Shown: piece by piece, positions 1 through 9,009 of the stretch
How the letters are laid out: every line of letters begins with the position of its first letter
Numbering within the stretch: the stretch's first letter is position 1
Assembly (NCBI RefSeq): GCF_900302475.1
Contig: NZ_OMOQ01000007.1
Location: 1 to 64,000 of the forward strand
Direction of reading: 5' to 3'
Source of the DNA: Defluviimonas aquaemixtae
GTDB taxonomy: Bacteria; Pseudomonadota; Alphaproteobacteria; Rhodobacterales; Rhodobacteraceae
Length of the DNA: 64,000 nt
Translations under genes and position numbers: made by a program
The notes under the pieces: model-generated
Told to the model about the DNA's origin: nothing
Databases searched by the model: none
The model's input: the letters and a program-made list of their open reading frames with translations, nothing else

Positions 1-90
1 TACCGGACCGAATACGACACCGATCCGCTGCCGGGCCTGAAGAGCACCGATAACACGCTCAACGTGTCGCTGGTCTACAGCTTCAACTAA
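1..90 (+). CDS. C-terminal end of an outer-membrane beta-barrel protein (DUF481-like), 5' partial
   Basis: Frame 1 is open from the window edge to a TAA at 88-90 and encodes 29 residues ending in LVYSFN. Alternating hydrophobic residues and a terminal aromatic/polar strand (NVSLVYSFN) are typical of the last strand of an outer-membrane barrel recognised by the BAM machinery. The DUF481 assignment is from memory of similar tails and is weak; that it is a barrel C-terminus is better supported. A good terminator follows 29 bases later. Confidence 0.5.
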   Translation, partial: YRTEYDTDPLPGLKSTDNTLNVSLVYSFN

Positions 91-118
91 AGAGCGGACC
101 CCTCGTTTGATCATGACT

Positions 119-143
119 GGGGCGGTGAAACCCGCCCCTTTTT
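119..143 (+). terminator. Rho-independent terminator after the barrel gene
   Basis: A perfect 7-bp GC stem (GGGGCGG at 119-125, CCGCCCC at 132-138) with a six-base loop is followed directly by five T residues. It ends the outer-membrane protein transcript before the gene starting at 165. Confidence 0.9.
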
Positions 144-164
144 CTTCAACTGAGGAAAAATCAG

Positions 165-599
165 ATGATGGCCACGGAGATTTCCAATCTCGGTGAACTG
201 GCCGATCAGTATGCCGATCGCGGTTACGTGGAGGTTCTCAGCGATGTACGCGATGGCCGTCCATTTGGATTAAGAGTTGGCGGCATTCGACCCGGACCTA
301 CAGCAGTCGTGGCCGGATACTCCCCGATCGCGCGCGACATCTACGGCCGGCTTTTGGAACTGCCGAGCCTGTCGCGGCTGCGTGGTTCGCTTGTGCTGAT
401 CACACTGGACGCCCTTGACGTGACATCAATCGATGAAAAACTGGTTGAGCAGATCGGCCCTGTGGATCGAACACTTCATTTGCCCTTTCCGTCGGGAGAG
501 GAGCGCGAAACTGCGGTGCGACAAGGCTATTGGACGGTTCTGAAGCTCTGTGCGCAGCTGGGAATGATTTCCGGTCGTGGCGTGAGCATGCCGAGCTGA
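165..599 (+). CDS. Hypothetical protein with weak AstE/AspA (M14-like) resemblance
   Basis: A 144-residue protein opening with a double Met. I do not recognise it with certainty. Residues about 38-83 run RPGPTAVVAG...LRGSLVLITLDALD. This resembles the start of the succinylglutamate desuccinylase/aspartoacylase fold, where a GPT-V-V-AG strand precedes the zinc motif HGDE and an LRG-V-V-P-N strand follows. Here the HGDE position reads SPIARD, so the metal ligands are missing and the protein stops at roughly half the usual length. It could be a degenerate relative or an unrelated alpha/beta protein. No neighbour indicates a role; it stands alone between a terminator and a poorly coding stretch. 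Confidence 0.4.
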   Translation: MMATEISNLGELADQYADRGYVEVLSDVRDGRPFGLRVGGIRPGPTAVVAGYSPIARDIYGRLLELPSLSRLRGSLVLITLDALDVTSIDEKLVEQIGPVDRTLHLPFPSGEERETAVRQGYWTVLKLCAQLGMISGRGVSMPS

Positions 600-1049
600 C
601 GGGGGAAGGGCGCTTGGCGTGACCCTTCAGAACAGTCGCCAACAGAGCAAGTGCAGCTCTCTGAATTCGGAGTGCACAATCCCTTGGCGAAGGCGAACTC
701 AGGAGCTGATCATTCCACGCCCCGCCGGGCCGAATTTGTGCGTCCCCACTGGTGCGACAGGGGAGTCGAGGGTCGAATGCATCTGGCAAGTCCCGGGCGG
801 ATCGACCCGCATCTCGACCGCCACGGACGCCCGCCGGGAGGCTGAGAATAAACACGCAGAATGCTTGGAGCAAGAGATCCGGCCAAGTGGTCCCGCTGGA
901 CTGGAGGGGCTGACGATCCCGAAGCGCCTGACGGTTCATACCGAGGAGCGCGCGGCCAAAGTAGCGAATCCTGCAACAATCGGCGATGCGATTGATGCGG
1001 TCGATGCCCTCCGAAAGGCCCAGACGATCTCGGCGATCGCGGGGAGTAC
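600..1049. other. Stretch without a supported gene, possible remnants
   Basis: Several long open frames exist on both strands, but their products are Arg/Ser/Pro-rich with no recognisable domain. The one patch that reads like protein is on the plus strand at about 940-1040 (...TIGDAIDAVDALRKAQTIS...). It would continue into the small ORF at 1050 only through a frame change, so this may be the wreck of a larger gene. Confidence 0.35.
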
Positions 1050-1217
1050 ATGCCGCAAATATGCGAACTCTGGACGACGGACAGGATCGACGGCTTCGAG
1101 TTGCAGCAGTTGGCCGAAAAGCACCACATCATCCTGTCGGTTTCCGGAGACTTCAAACCTGAGATCCGCATGGGCGCCCTGTTCTGTACCGAGCCGGGAG
1201 CCCCTTGTTCCAACTGA
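1050..1217 (+). CDS. Small hypothetical ORF (55 aa), possibly the 3' part of a broken gene
   Basis: ATG at 1050 follows GGGGAG closely and encodes a protein-like 55-residue sequence (MPQICELWTTDRIDGFELQQ at the start, then LAEKHHIILSVSGDF). Three Cys occur overall. Composition is balanced, unlike the overlapping Arg-rich frames. The same frame is open upstream to about 996 and there reads GDRGEY before the Met, so the true N-terminus may lie upstream, across a frameshift. Function unknown. Confidence 0.3.
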   Translation: MPQICELWTTDRIDGFELQQLAEKHHIILSVSGDFKPEIRMGALFCTEPGAPCSN

Positions 1218-1313
1218 AACACTCCTGGTGCGTTTCCACGCTGTTTCCGCACCGAAACGCGACGGAAGCCGCATTCGACTCGTCCAGAATTCCCACTAAG
1301 TCTTTGATTTTAA

Positions 1314-1388
1314 TGGTGCTGCCGGAGAGATTTGAACTCTCGGCCTCTCCCTTACCAAGGGAGTGCTCTACCCCTGAGCTACGGCAGC
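1314..1388 (-). tRNA. tRNA-Thr(GGU)
   Basis: Read on the minus strand: acceptor GCTGCCG pairs with CGGCAGC, discriminator A, encoded CCA. The D-arm is TAGCTCAGGGGTAGAGC, the anticodon stem CTCCC/GGGAG encloses loop TTGGTAA (anticodon GGT), and the T-arm contains GTTCAAATC. Seventy-five bases with all arms intact. Confidence 0.97.
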
Positions 1389-1477
1389 CGATTTCACGCG
1401 GCGGGTGTTAGACGGAAACGCCCGGCCGCGCAAGGGCAATCTGGACGCTTCCGTCCTTCCACTGTAGAGAGGGCGAC

Positions 1478-1630
1478 ATGGACAAAAAACCCCCGAAAAA
1501 GCGAGCTGGGGCGGATGGAGAGACGCGCGAAGCGCGGTTGAAGGCAGCGCTCAAGGCCAATATTGCGCGCCGCAAGGCACAGGCGATTGCGCGCAGCGCC
1601 AAGGCCGCCGGGGACGACAAGGAAAGCTGA
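1478..1630 (+). CDS. Small basic conserved-type protein upstream of murA (50 aa)
   Basis: ATG at 1478 after GAGAGGGCGAC encodes 50 residues starting [16 protein letters not shown] and ending KAAGDDKES. It is very rich in Lys, Arg and Ala and is probably one long helix from residue 15 to 42. The stop lies 7 bases before the murA start, so the two are probably co-transcribed. Small Lys/Ala-rich ORFs in this position are, to my recollection, common in Rhodobacterales. No function can be named; its charge could suit nucleic acid binding, but that is only a guess. Confidence 0.7.
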   Translation: MDKKPPKKRAGADGETREARLKAALKANIARRKAQAIARSAKAAGDDKES

Positions 1631-1637
1631 GGCAGGC

Positions 1638-2906
1638 ATGGATTCGATCATCGTGACGGGCGGGACCGAGCTCAAAGGTACGATCCCGATCGCTGGCGCA
1701 AAGAATGCCTGTCTCGCGCTCATGCCGGCAACGCTTCTGAGCGACGAGCCGCTGACGTTGACGAACGCGCCCCGGTTGTCGGACATCAACACGATGACGC
1801 ATCTCCTACAGTCGCTCGGTGCCGAGGTGACAGCGCTTCAGGGCGGACAGGTGCTCGCGATGTCCTCGCACGATCTGAACAACGTGACCGCCGACTACGA
1901 TATCGTGCGCAAGATGCGCGCCTCGAATCTCGTTCTCGGGCCGCTTCTCGCGCGCGAGGGGCGGGCGGTCGTGTCGTTGCCGGGCGGCTGCGCGATCGGG
2001 GCGCGGCCGATGGACATCCACATCGACGGGCTCGAAGCCCTGGGTGCGGAGATCCAACTGAAGGACGGCTATCTCCATGCGGCTGCGCCGCGTGGCCTGA
2101 AGGGTGCGGTGATCGAACAGCGCTTCGCGTCGGTCGGCGCGACCGAGAACGTGGTCATGGCCGCGACGCTCGCCCGTGGCACGACGGTGTTGAAGAACGC
2201 CGCGCGCGAGCCGGAGATCGTAGATCTTGTGAAGTGCCTCCGCGCGATGGGAGCGCGGATCGAAGGCGAGGGTACGGACACGATCACGATCGAGGGCGTC
2301 GACCGGCTGCACGGCGCCACGCACCAGGTCGTGGCCGACCGGATCGAGCTTGGCACCTACATGATCGCCCCGGCCATCGCGGGCGGCGAGGTCGAGCTTT
2401 TGGGTGGCAGCATGGAACTGCTGCCGGCGTTTTGTGAAAAGCTCGACGAGGCGGGCATTGTCGTGACGCCCACGAACGGCGGCGTGAAGGTCGCGCGGTC
2501 GAACGGGCGGGCGAATGCCGTGGACGTGAAGACCGAGATCTTCCCCGGATTTCCGACCGATCTCCAAGCGCAGATGATGGCTCTTCTGGCGACGGCGAAA
2601 GGAACGAGCGTTCTGGAAGAGACGATCTTCGAGAACCGCTTCATGCACGCGCCGGAATTGATGCGGATGGGGGCGGATATCGATGTCCACGGTGGCCATG
2701 CGACGGTGACCGGGGTCGAGCGGCTGAAAGGCGCGCCGGTCATGGCGACGGACCTGCGCGCGTCGGTCTCGCTGATCCTCGCCGGGCTCGGTGCAGAAGG
2801 CGAGACGATGGTGAGCCGGGTCTACCACCTTGATCGAGGATACGAGCGCGTCGAGGAGAAGCTCGGTGCCTGCGGCGCGAAGATTGAGCGTGTGAAAGGC
2901 GAATGA
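1638..2906 (+). CDS. murA: UDP-N-acetylglucosamine 1-carboxyvinyltransferase
   Basis: MurA (422 aa) catalyses the first committed step of peptidoglycan synthesis in the cytoplasm, transferring enolpyruvate from PEP to UDP-GlcNAc. The sequence carries K22-N23 in the GAKNA motif, R91, and the catalytic Cys at residue 118 in [10 protein letters not shown]; this Cys is the fosfomycin target. Length matches the family norm of about 420. The start at 1638 (MDSIIVTGG) is preceded by GAGGCAGGC and aligns with the usual family start; the frame is open 25 codons further upstream but overlaps the small gene. The stop overlaps the next gene by four bases. Confidence 0.98.
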   Translation: MDSIIVTGGTELKGTIPIAGAKNACLALMPATLLSDEPLTLTNAPRLSDINTMTHLLQSLGAEVTALQGGQVLAMSSHDLNNVTADYDIVRKMRASNLVLGPLLAREGRAVVSLPGGCAIGARPMDIHIDGLEALGAEIQLKDGYLHAAAPRGLKGAVIEQRFASVGATENVVMAATLARGTTVLKNAAREPEIVDLVKCLRAMGARIEGEGTDTITIEGVDRLHGATHQVVADRIELGTYMIAPAIAGGEVELLGGSMELLPAFCEKLDEAGIVVTPTNGGVKVARSNGRANAVDVKTEIFPGFPTDLQAQMMALLATAKGTSVLEETIFENRFMHAPELMRMGADIDVHGGHATVTGVERLKGAPVMATDLRASVSLILAGLGAEGETMVSRVYHLDRGYERVEEKLGACGAKIERVKGE

Positions 2907-3385
2907 TGGTCGAGGACGCACGGTTCGAGGATGCGGGTGGGCGCGCGGTCTATTTGAAGGCCGAGGCGGCCGAGGACTTGCCCGTAATCTCCGCGCTCGT
3001 CCAGGACGCGGTGCTGTCGGCCGTGGACATGACCTGGCAGCCTCAGGCGCGCAGGCTTGCCTTTCTCGTCAATCGGTTCCGCTGGGAGGATGTCGAGGCG
3101 GCGGAAGCGCGCGGACGGCCCTATGAGCGGGTGCGGTCGCTCCTGGTGCTCGATGGCGTGATGAAGGTCGCCTCGCAGGGTATCGACCGGCGCGATGCGG
3201 ACGCTATCCTGTCGATCCTCTCGATCACGTGGAAGCCGGGAGAGGCGCCGGCCGGGCGAGTCGAAATCGTTTTGGCCGGCGACGGTGCGATCGCAGCCGA
3301 GGTTGAATGCCTCGACGTCACGCTGAAGGACGTGACACGGCCCTATGTCGCACCGTCGCACAAGGCGCCGGTTCACCCGGAATGA
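2903..3385 (+). CDS. DUF2948 family protein
   Basis: A 160-residue acidic protein whose ATG overlaps the murA stop, implying translational coupling. Its layout ([20 protein letters not shown], then [21 protein letters not shown], then [20 protein letters not shown]) is that of the DUF2948 family. That family sits between murA and hisD in Rhodobacterales and related alphaproteobacteria. No catalytic motif is visible and the biochemical role is unknown. A Trp-Gln-Pro motif and a Phe-Arg-Trp-Glu motif are the most distinctive features. Confidence 0.9.
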   Translation: MMVEDARFEDAGGRAVYLKAEAAEDLPVISALVQDAVLSAVDMTWQPQARRLAFLVNRFRWEDVEAAEARGRPYERVRSLLVLDGVMKVASQGIDRRDADAILSILSITWKPGEAPAGRVEIVLAGDGAIAAEVECLDVTLKDVTRPYVAPSHKAPVHPE

Positions 3386-3864
3386 TCCGCCGGCTCGGGC
3401 CCGGCGACGCGGCGCTGTGGCGGGCGATCCGGCTCGAGGCGCTGGCGACGGCGCCATTGGCCTTCTCGGCGCAGCTCGCAGACTGGGAAACCCGGCCGAT
3501 CGAGGATTTCGCGGCTCAGATCGCCGACAATCCAATCTTCCTTGCCTTCGAGGGCGAACGGCCGGTGGGCTCGATCACGTGGACGCGGGACCGCGACCCG
3601 GTCTTCCCGACCCGGGCCTGGGTTGAGGGTGTCTTCGTATCACCGGTCATGCGTCAGCGGGGTGTCGGGCGGGCGCTCATGGACGTGGCGATGGCGGCTG
3701 CCCGCCGGGCGGGCATGCGCGAAATGTGGCTGGAGGTGGGGGCGGCCAATGCAGCGGCGCGTGCGGCCTATGCGCGGGCAGGCTTCGCGGAAGTGTTGGG
3801 ACCGGACCGACCCAGCCCGTCCCGCGGAGCTTGCGAGATCAGCATGTGGCGGGCACTGACCTGA
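3382..3864 (+). CDS. GNAT family N-acetyltransferase
   Basis: A 160-residue acyl-CoA-dependent acetyltransferase. Start chosen at the ATG overlapping the DUF2948 stop ([20 protein letters not shown]), the usual GNAT opening; an upstream in-frame start would overlap the previous gene by 78 bases. Motif A reads VEGVFVSPVMRQRGVGRALM, where Q-R-G-V-G-R is the pyrophosphate-binding loop. It is followed by the NAAARAAYARAGF beta-bulge segment typical of small-molecule or protein N-terminal acetyltransferases. It interrupts the usual DUF2948-hisD adjacency. Substrate cannot be predicted. Confidence 0.88.
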   Translation: MIRRLGPGDAALWRAIRLEALATAPLAFSAQLADWETRPIEDFAAQIADNPIFLAFEGERPVGSITWTRDRDPVFPTRAWVEGVFVSPVMRQRGVGRALMDVAMAAARRAGMREMWLEVGAANAAARAAYARAGFAEVLGPDRPSPSRGACEISMWRALT

Positions 3865-4061
3865 CGGTCGCCGCAGGTGGCACGGTCCGAGGGGGGCGCC
3901 GCCTCCATCCGCACTGACGCGCGGATTCCCCCGAAGGTATTTAGACTATGAAGAAGATGGTCGATTGTGATCGCCGGGTGACGTCTCGGCACGGCTGCGT
4001 CGGCAATGCTTGAGGCGCGCGCGCGGCGGCTGTATGGGGAGCGCGTCGCCGGGAGATTTAG

Positions 4062-5363
4062 ATGCCTGTATTTCTTTCTACCGCAGATGAAACGTTCGAG
4101 CCTGCATTCGCGGAACTCCTCTCGACCAAGCGCGAAGATGCGCCGGATGTAGATGCGGCGGTGGCCGCGATCATCGCGGATGTGCGGGCGCGGGGAGATG
4201 CGGCCGTTCTCGAGTTGACCGCCCAGTTCGACCGGCTGGAACTGACGCCGGGGACACTCACCTTTTCCGAGGGAGAGATCGAGGAGCAAATCGCAAAGGT
4301 GCCGGCGGAGGAACGTGAGGCGCTGGAGCTCGCGGCGGGCCGCATCCGCGCCTATCACGAGCGCCAGATGCCCGAGGACGCGCGCTGGACGGATGCGGTG
4401 GGGGCGGAGCTTGGCTGGCGCTGGAGCCCGGTTTCGTCGGCAGGGCTCTACGTGCCCGGCGGGCTCGCTTCCTATCCGTCCTCGGTTCTGATGAATGCGA
4501 TCCCGGCCAAGGTGGCCGGCGTGCAGCGGCTGGCGGTCTGCTGCCCGACGCCGGGAGGCGCGGTCAATCCGCTGGTGCTTCTGGCCGCGAATCTCGCTGG
4601 CGTCGATACGTTGTACCGGATCGGAGGCGCTCAGGCGATCGCCGCGCTGGCCTATGGGACCGAGACGATCAGGCCGGTGGACAAGATCACCGGGCCAGGG
4701 AACGCCTATGTGGCGGCCGCCAAACGGCGCGTCTTCGGGCGGGTCGGCATCGACATGATCGCGGGACCGTCGGAGATCCTGGTGATCGCGGACAGGGATA
4801 ACGATCCCGACTGGATCGCGCTCGATCTGATGAGCCAAGCGGAGCATGACGAGAGCGCGCAGGCGATCCTCGTCACCAATGATGCGGGTTTTGGGCAGGC
4901 GGTCGCCGCGGCGGTCGACGCGCGGCTGCGGACCTTGGGGCGCCGCGCCATCGCCGGGGCGAGCTGGCGCGACTACGGCGCCGTGATCGTGACGCGCGAT
5001 CTGGACGAGGCGGTGGCGCTCTCGAACCGCGTCGCGCCGGAGCATTTGGAGCTGTGCGTCGCTGATCCGGACACGCTGGCCGAGAAGATCACCCATGCCG
5101 GTGCGCTGTTCCTCGGGCGCTGGACGCCCGAGGCCATCGGCGACTATGTGGGCGGGCCGAACCACGTGCTGCCGACGGCGCGGTCGGCGCGGTTCTCGAG
5201 CGGATTGTCGGTGCTCGATTTCCTCAAGCGGACCACGGTCGCGAAAATGTCACCCGAGGCGCTCGCGGCGATCGGGCCGTCGGCGGAGCGGCTGGCTACA
5301 TCGGAAAGCCTCGAAGCGCATGGCCTGTCGGTGCGTGCCCGGCTCGACCGGCTGAACCGCTAG
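4062..5363 (+). CDS. hisD: Histidinol dehydrogenase
   Basis: HisD (433 aa) oxidises L-histidinol to L-histidine in two NAD-dependent steps. The zinc ligands known from E. coli are in register: Q259 and H262 in SQAEHDES, D361 and H420. The catalytic Glu-His pair is E327-H328 in RVAPEHLEL. GPGNAYVAAAKR and the nucleotide-binding PGGLASYPSSV are also present. The 197 bases before it hold no gene. No other his gene is in the window; in Rhodobacterales hisD typically stands apart, as here. Confidence 0.98.
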   Translation: MPVFLSTADETFEPAFAELLSTKREDAPDVDAAVAAIIADVRARGDAAVLELTAQFDRLELTPGTLTFSEGEIEEQIAKVPAEEREALELAAGRIRAYHERQMPEDARWTDAVGAELGWRWSPVSSAGLYVPGGLASYPSSVLMNAIPAKVAGVQRLAVCCPTPGGAVNPLVLLAANLAGVDTLYRIGGAQAIAALAYGTETIRPVDKITGPGNAYVAAAKRRVFGRVGIDMIAGPSEILVIADRDNDPDWIALDLMSQAEHDESAQAILVTNDAGFGQAVAAAVDARLRTLGRRAIAGASWRDYGAVIVTRDLDEAVALSNRVAPEHLELCVADPDTLAEKITHAGALFLGRWTPEAIGDYVGGPNHVLPTARSARFSSGLSVLDFLKRTTVAKMSPEALAAIGPSAERLATSESLEAHGLSVRARLDRLNR

Positions 5364-5418
5364 ATCCCAACTGCGCCTCGGCCCGTAGGCTGGTTCCGGC
5401 GGGCGACGGTTTCGTGCT

Positions 5419-6771
5419 ATGAGCGACGGATCGCCCGCACCGAGGGAGGGACCGGTCACGGCGGCGAGACGCGACTCCACTCTGACTCCGCTCCTGGCGA
5501 TCACTTTCGTCGGGACGCTCGGCTTCAGCATCGTCACGCCGTTCCTCGTGGTTCTCGTGACCAAGTGGGGCGGAAACGCAGTAATATACGCTGTTCTGGC
5601 GGCCACCTATTCCGTGTTCCAGCTTTTTGGCGCGCCGATTCTGGGACGCCTGTCCGACCGCGTAGGACGGCGCAAGGTCCTCATTCTCAGCCAACTCGGA
5701 ACGCTCGTTTCGTGGGGCATGTTCCTCGCCGCGTTTGCGCTTCCCGCGCATGAGATCGCGCGCATATCACACGGGTATCTGGGCGAGTTCGCGCTCACGC
5801 TGCCACTGCTGGTTCTCTTCCTCGCGCGGGCGACCGACGGCTTGACGGGCGGCAATGTCTCGGTCGCGAACGCCTACCTTGCCGACGTCACCACCGACAA
5901 GGACCGCAGCCGCAATTTCGGCCGTATGGCCGTGTCGACCAATCTCGGCTTCATCGTGGGACCGGCGCTGGCGGGCATACTCGGGGCGACGGTGCTGGGC
6001 GAGGTCTTGCCAGTCCTGTCGGCCTTTGCAATCTCTGCGCTCGCGCTGGTGCTTATCATGTTCGGGCTGCGCGATGTGGCAGTTGCCCCGATCGACGCGA
6101 AACTTGCCGCGCCGAGCGCCTGCGACCTCTATGGCAATGAGTTGAAGCCGGGCTACCAGGTGGATTGCGAACGGCCGGGCGGCGTGCGGGCGATCCTGGA
6201 TTTGCCGCATATGCGCGCCCTTATGTCGATCAATTTCCTCGTCATGCTGGGATTCAGCTTTTTCTATGCGGCGTTTCCAGTCCATGCCGTCGCGGCGCTT
6301 TCCTGGACGGTCGTCGATATCGGCACCTATTTCGCGGTCCTCAGTCTGATGATGGTTGTGGTCCAGGGGCCGATCCTGTCCTGGGCGGCGGCGCGATTTT
6401 CCGAGCGCGTGCTCATGACCGGAGGGGGCGTGATCATGGCGCTGGGATTCGGCGCGCTGACTGCGACCGAACGGCCGGTGATCTATCTCGGCGCCGCGCT
6501 GATCGCGCTTGGCAACGGTCTCATGTGGCCGACATTCATGTCGGCGCTGTCACGGTCCGCCGGGAAGCGACTTCAGGGGGCTGTGCAGGGGTTCGCTGGC
6601 AGCGCAGGTGCCATTGCAAGCGTGGCCGGGCTCCTGGCCGGGGGTGTCGCTTACGTGCGCATAGGCGCCTGGGTGTTCGCCTGCGCGGCGGTAGTTATCG
6701 TGTTCGCGTCCGTCGTCGCGGTCTTCGCCGCCCGCGCGACATCCGGCAAAGTCAGCGACCAGTCGAACTGA
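5419..6771 (+). CDS. MFS transporter, TetA/DHA1-like
   Basis: A 450-residue inner-membrane transporter with about twelve hydrophobic segments. The MFS signature between helices 2 and 3 reads GRLSDRVGRRKVLI, and helix 5 carries NLGFIVGPALAGILG, the motif-C-like glycine-rich antiporter segment of drug exporters. A hydrophilic central loop (about residues 225-258) contains Cys-Asp-Leu-Tyr and QVDCERPGG, longer than in most TetA proteins. Proton-driven efflux is the family expectation; substrate unknown. It separates hisD from UPF0262, which are normally adjacent, so it may be a lineage-specific insertion. Confidence 0.88.
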   Translation: MSDGSPAPREGPVTAARRDSTLTPLLAITFVGTLGFSIVTPFLVVLVTKWGGNAVIYAVLAATYSVFQLFGAPILGRLSDRVGRRKVLILSQLGTLVSWGMFLAAFALPAHEIARISHGYLGEFALTLPLLVLFLARATDGLTGGNVSVANAYLADVTTDKDRSRNFGRMAVSTNLGFIVGPALAGILGATVLGEVLPVLSAFAISALALVLIMFGLRDVAVAPIDAKLAAPSACDLYGNELKPGYQVDCERPGGVRAILDLPHMRALMSINFLVMLGFSFFYAAFPVHAVAALSWTVVDIGTYFAVLSLMMVVVQGPILSWAAARFSERVLMTGGGVIMALGFGALTATERPVIYLGAALIALGNGLMWPTFMSALSRSAGKRLQGAVQGFAGSAGAIASVAGLLAGGVAYVRIGAWVFACAAVVIVFASVVAVFAARATSGKVSDQSN

Positions 6772-6872
6772 GGACGAGCCGCAGGGTAATCGCAGTCAGT
6801 TGGACTGGCGATGTTGTGAACCGGCGCGTCATGGGCTAAGCGCGACACTGTCGGAGGCAGGGATCGAAGGCG

Positions 6873-7352
6873 ATGAGCCGCATCAGCCATATTGAAATCG
6901 ACAGTTCGGGTCTGCCCGCGCCAACACCCGAAGTTGAGCAAGAGCGGAAGGTCGCGATCTTCGACCTTCTCGAGGACAACTCCTTCGCGCTGCCGCCGAA
7001 GGACGGTGCCGCACCGCCCGAAGGACCTTTCCGTCTCTCTCTGTCCATCCGCGAAAAACGGCTCGTCTTCGAAGTCGCGACCGAGGACGCGCAGAAGATG
7101 TCCGAGATTCACTTGTCGCTCGGGCCTTTCCGGCAGGTCGTGAAAGATTACTTCCAGATCTGCGAGAGCTATTTCGAGGCAGTCAAGCGGCTGCCACCCA
7201 GCCAGATCGAAGCCATCGACATGGCCAGGCGCGGCATACACAACGAGGGCGCGCGTGTTCTGCAGGAACGGCTCGAGGGCAAGGCCGAACTCGATATCGA
7301 TACAGCTCGCAGGCTTTTCACGTTGATCTGCGTTCTGCATTTCGGGGGCTGA
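6873..7352 (+). CDS. UPF0262 family protein
   Basis: A 159-residue cytoplasmic protein of an uncharacterised alphaproteobacterial family. Recognisable segments are ISHIEIDSSGLPAPTPEVEQ, ERKVAIFDLLEDNSF and IEAIDMARRGIHNEGARVL, plus the C-terminal DIDTARRLFTLICVLHF. The family lies beside a low-Mr phosphatase-like gene and infA in Rhodobacterales, as here. Its stop is only two bases before the next start, indicating an operon. No catalytic residues can be assigned. Confidence 0.92.
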   Translation: MSRISHIEIDSSGLPAPTPEVEQERKVAIFDLLEDNSFALPPKDGAAPPEGPFRLSLSIREKRLVFEVATEDAQKMSEIHLSLGPFRQVVKDYFQICESYFEAVKRLPPSQIEAIDMARRGIHNEGARVLQERLEGKAELDIDTARRLFTLICVLHFGG

Positions 7353-7354
7353 GC

Positions 7355-7816
7355 TTGACCCGCCCGCTGCCCCAGTCGGTGCTCTTCTGCTGTGACCACA
7401 ACGCCATACGGTCGCCGATGGCCGAAGGCATGATGAAGAAGTTCTACGGTCATGCGTGCTACGTGCAGTCCGCAGGCGTCCACAACGACCTGGAGATCGA
7501 TGGATTCGCCATCGCTGTCTGCCAGGAAATCGGCGTTGAACTGTCGCGCCACCGGTCGCGGAGCTTCGAGGAGATGCAGCAGTGGGGCGACGACCTGTCG
7601 GGTTTCGACCTTGTCGTCGCGCTGTCGCCGGCAAGCCAGCGGCTGGCGCTGGAGTTCACCCGCTTCTTCCATCTCGACGTCGAGTACTGGCAGGTCATGG
7701 ACCCGGCCGGGATCGGCGAGGCGCGGGAGGCCAAGCTTGCCGCATACCGCCAGACGCGCGATCAGATCAGGGCGCGAATGATCGATCGGTTCGGGCCGCC
7801 GACCCAAGCGGACTAA
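7355..7816 (+). CDS. Low-molecular-weight protein-tyrosine-phosphatase-like protein
   Basis: A 153-residue protein starting at TTG, two bases after the UPF0262 stop. The P-loop C13-D-H-N-A-I-R19-S-P fits the C-x5-R-S/T signature of low-Mr phosphatases and arsenate reductases, although the usual GNIC core is replaced by HNAI and Cys12 precedes the catalytic Cys. Asp116 in VMDPAGI is a candidate general acid. Family activity is phosphotyrosine or arsenate ester chemistry; the true substrate is unknown. The TTG start is favoured by position and absence of a suitable ATG before the P-loop. Confidence 0.85.
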   Translation: MTRPLPQSVLFCCDHNAIRSPMAEGMMKKFYGHACYVQSAGVHNDLEIDGFAIAVCQEIGVELSRHRSRSFEEMQQWGDDLSGFDLVVALSPASQRLALEFTRFFHLDVEYWQVMDPAGIGEAREAKLAAYRQTRDQIRARMIDRFGPPTQAD

Positions 7817-7925
7817 GGGTGCGACCGGTTTGAGTCGTCGCGACACGGCTGTAAATTAGCGCAATGAGGATGGGCAGCGCCTGAACCTCCATCTATCAAT
7901 CGCCTTGGAGCAGGAGGAGAGGCAT

Positions 7926-8324
7926 ATGACCCGCGCGACGATCGAAGCATACTACGACGCTTTCAACCGAGGCGACATCGACGCCATGCTTGCGACGCTT
8001 CACGACGACTTCGCGCATCACGCGAACGAGGCCGCGACGCGGCTCGGCAAGGCGGCCTTCGCCGAATTCTGCCGCCATATGAGCGAGACCTACAAGGAAG
8101 AGCTGACCGACATGGTCGTCTTCTCGAACGAGGACGGCACGCGCGGCGCGGCGGAGTTCACGGTAAGCGGCACCTACCTGAAGACCGATGCCGGCCTGCC
8201 GGAGGCTCGCGGGCAGAGATATATCCTGCCGGCCGGGGGGTTCTTTTCCCTGAAGGACGGAAAGATCACCCGCGTGACGACCTACTACAATCTGCAGGAC
8301 TGGATCCGGCAGGTCTCGGCATGA
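7926..8324 (+). CDS. SnoaL/NTF2-like protein
   Basis: A 132-residue protein with the cone-shaped NTF2-like fold pattern: an N-terminal helix (TIEAYYDAFNRGDIDAMLATL), then HDDFAHHAN, and a C-terminal GKITRVTTYYNLQDWIRQV. ATG at 7926 is chosen over an upstream TTG because AGGAGGAG lies just before it. The stop overlaps the next start (ATGA). In family members the central pocket binds or isomerises small hydrophobic molecules; no specific role can be inferred. Probably co-transcribed with the following GNAT and nitrilase genes. Confidence 0.8.
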   Translation: MTRATIEAYYDAFNRGDIDAMLATLHDDFAHHANEAATRLGKAAFAEFCRHMSETYKEELTDMVVFSNEDGTRGAAEFTVSGTYLKTDAGLPEARGQRYILPAGGFFSLKDGKITRVTTYYNLQDWIRQVSA

Positions 8325-8908
8325 CGGTCAAGGTTGTCGTCCTTTCGGGACAGGCGCTCGAGACTGCGCTGGACGACGTGGCGCGGCTCAGGATCGCGGT
8401 GTTCCGGGATTGGCCTTATCTCTACGATGGCGATCACGACTACGAGCGGCGCTATCTCGGGACCTATCGCGAAAGTCCGAACGCCGTCCTCGTCGGCGCT
8501 TTCGACGAGGGTCGCCTTGTCGGCGCCTCGACCGGTACTCCCATGGAGGAGCACGGCGACGAGTTCGGCACGGCTTTCCTGCCGACGGGGTTGGCGCTGA
8601 AGGACATCTTCTACTGCGCCGAGTCGGTGCTATTGTCAGACTATCGGGGCAGGGGGCTCGGCCATGCCTTCTTCGACGCGCGCGAGGCGCATGCGAGGGC
8701 ACTGGGCCGAAAATTCTCTACTTTCTGCCGTGTGGTGCGGCCCGACGATCATCCGCTCCATCCTTCCGACTACCGATCGCTCGACGGCTTCTGGCGCAAG
8801 CGCGGCTACACTCCGTTGGATGGGGCCATCGCGGAATATTGCTGGAAGGATATCGGTGAGGCGAGGGAGACCGCCAAGCCGATGCAGTTCTGGATCAGGG
8901 CGCTCTAG
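8321..8908 (+). CDS. GNAT family N-acetyltransferase
   Basis: A 195-residue GNAT overlapping the previous stop by four bases. Motif A is ESVLLSDYRGRGLGHAFFDAREAHA, with the acetyl-CoA loop R-G-R-G-L-G-H. A second conserved segment, RRYLGTYRESPNAVLVGAF, precedes it. The gene is followed 101 bases later by a carbon-nitrogen hydrolase. A GNAT next to (or fused with) a nitrilase-superfamily enzyme is a recurrent bacterial arrangement, so the two probably act on the same unknown amine or amide. Confidence 0.83.
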   Translation: MTVKVVVLSGQALETALDDVARLRIAVFRDWPYLYDGDHDYERRYLGTYRESPNAVLVGAFDEGRLVGASTGTPMEEHGDEFGTAFLPTGLALKDIFYCAESVLLSDYRGRGLGHAFFDAREAHARALGRKFSTFCRVVRPDDHPLHPSDYRSLDGFWRKRGYTPLDGAIAEYCWKDIGEARETAKPMQFWIRAL

Positions 8909-9009
8909 AGCGCAATCGCGCAAGGCGCTTGCTACGCGCGAGCGCGGTTGCATGATAAGACGGCGCCGGTCCCGCCGTGTCTCTTTGGGCTTCCGAGGAA
9001 GGTTACACC

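Noticed and set aside
619..1299. 226-codon plus-strand frame
   Set aside because: Apart from a short patch near 940-1040 the product is Ser/Arg/Thr-rich and not protein-like; treated as possible remnants only.
1806..2921. Long minus-strand open frame (371 codons) across murA
   Set aside because: It is the antisense shadow of a perfectly conserved murA; its product is Arg/His/Asp-rich with no domain. Comparable long shadows over hisD, copA, the glycogen genes and others were discarded for the same reason.
3948..4013. Small ORF before hisD considered as a histidine leader peptide
   Set aside because: It encodes a single His and no run of His codons, and no attenuator structure was seen.
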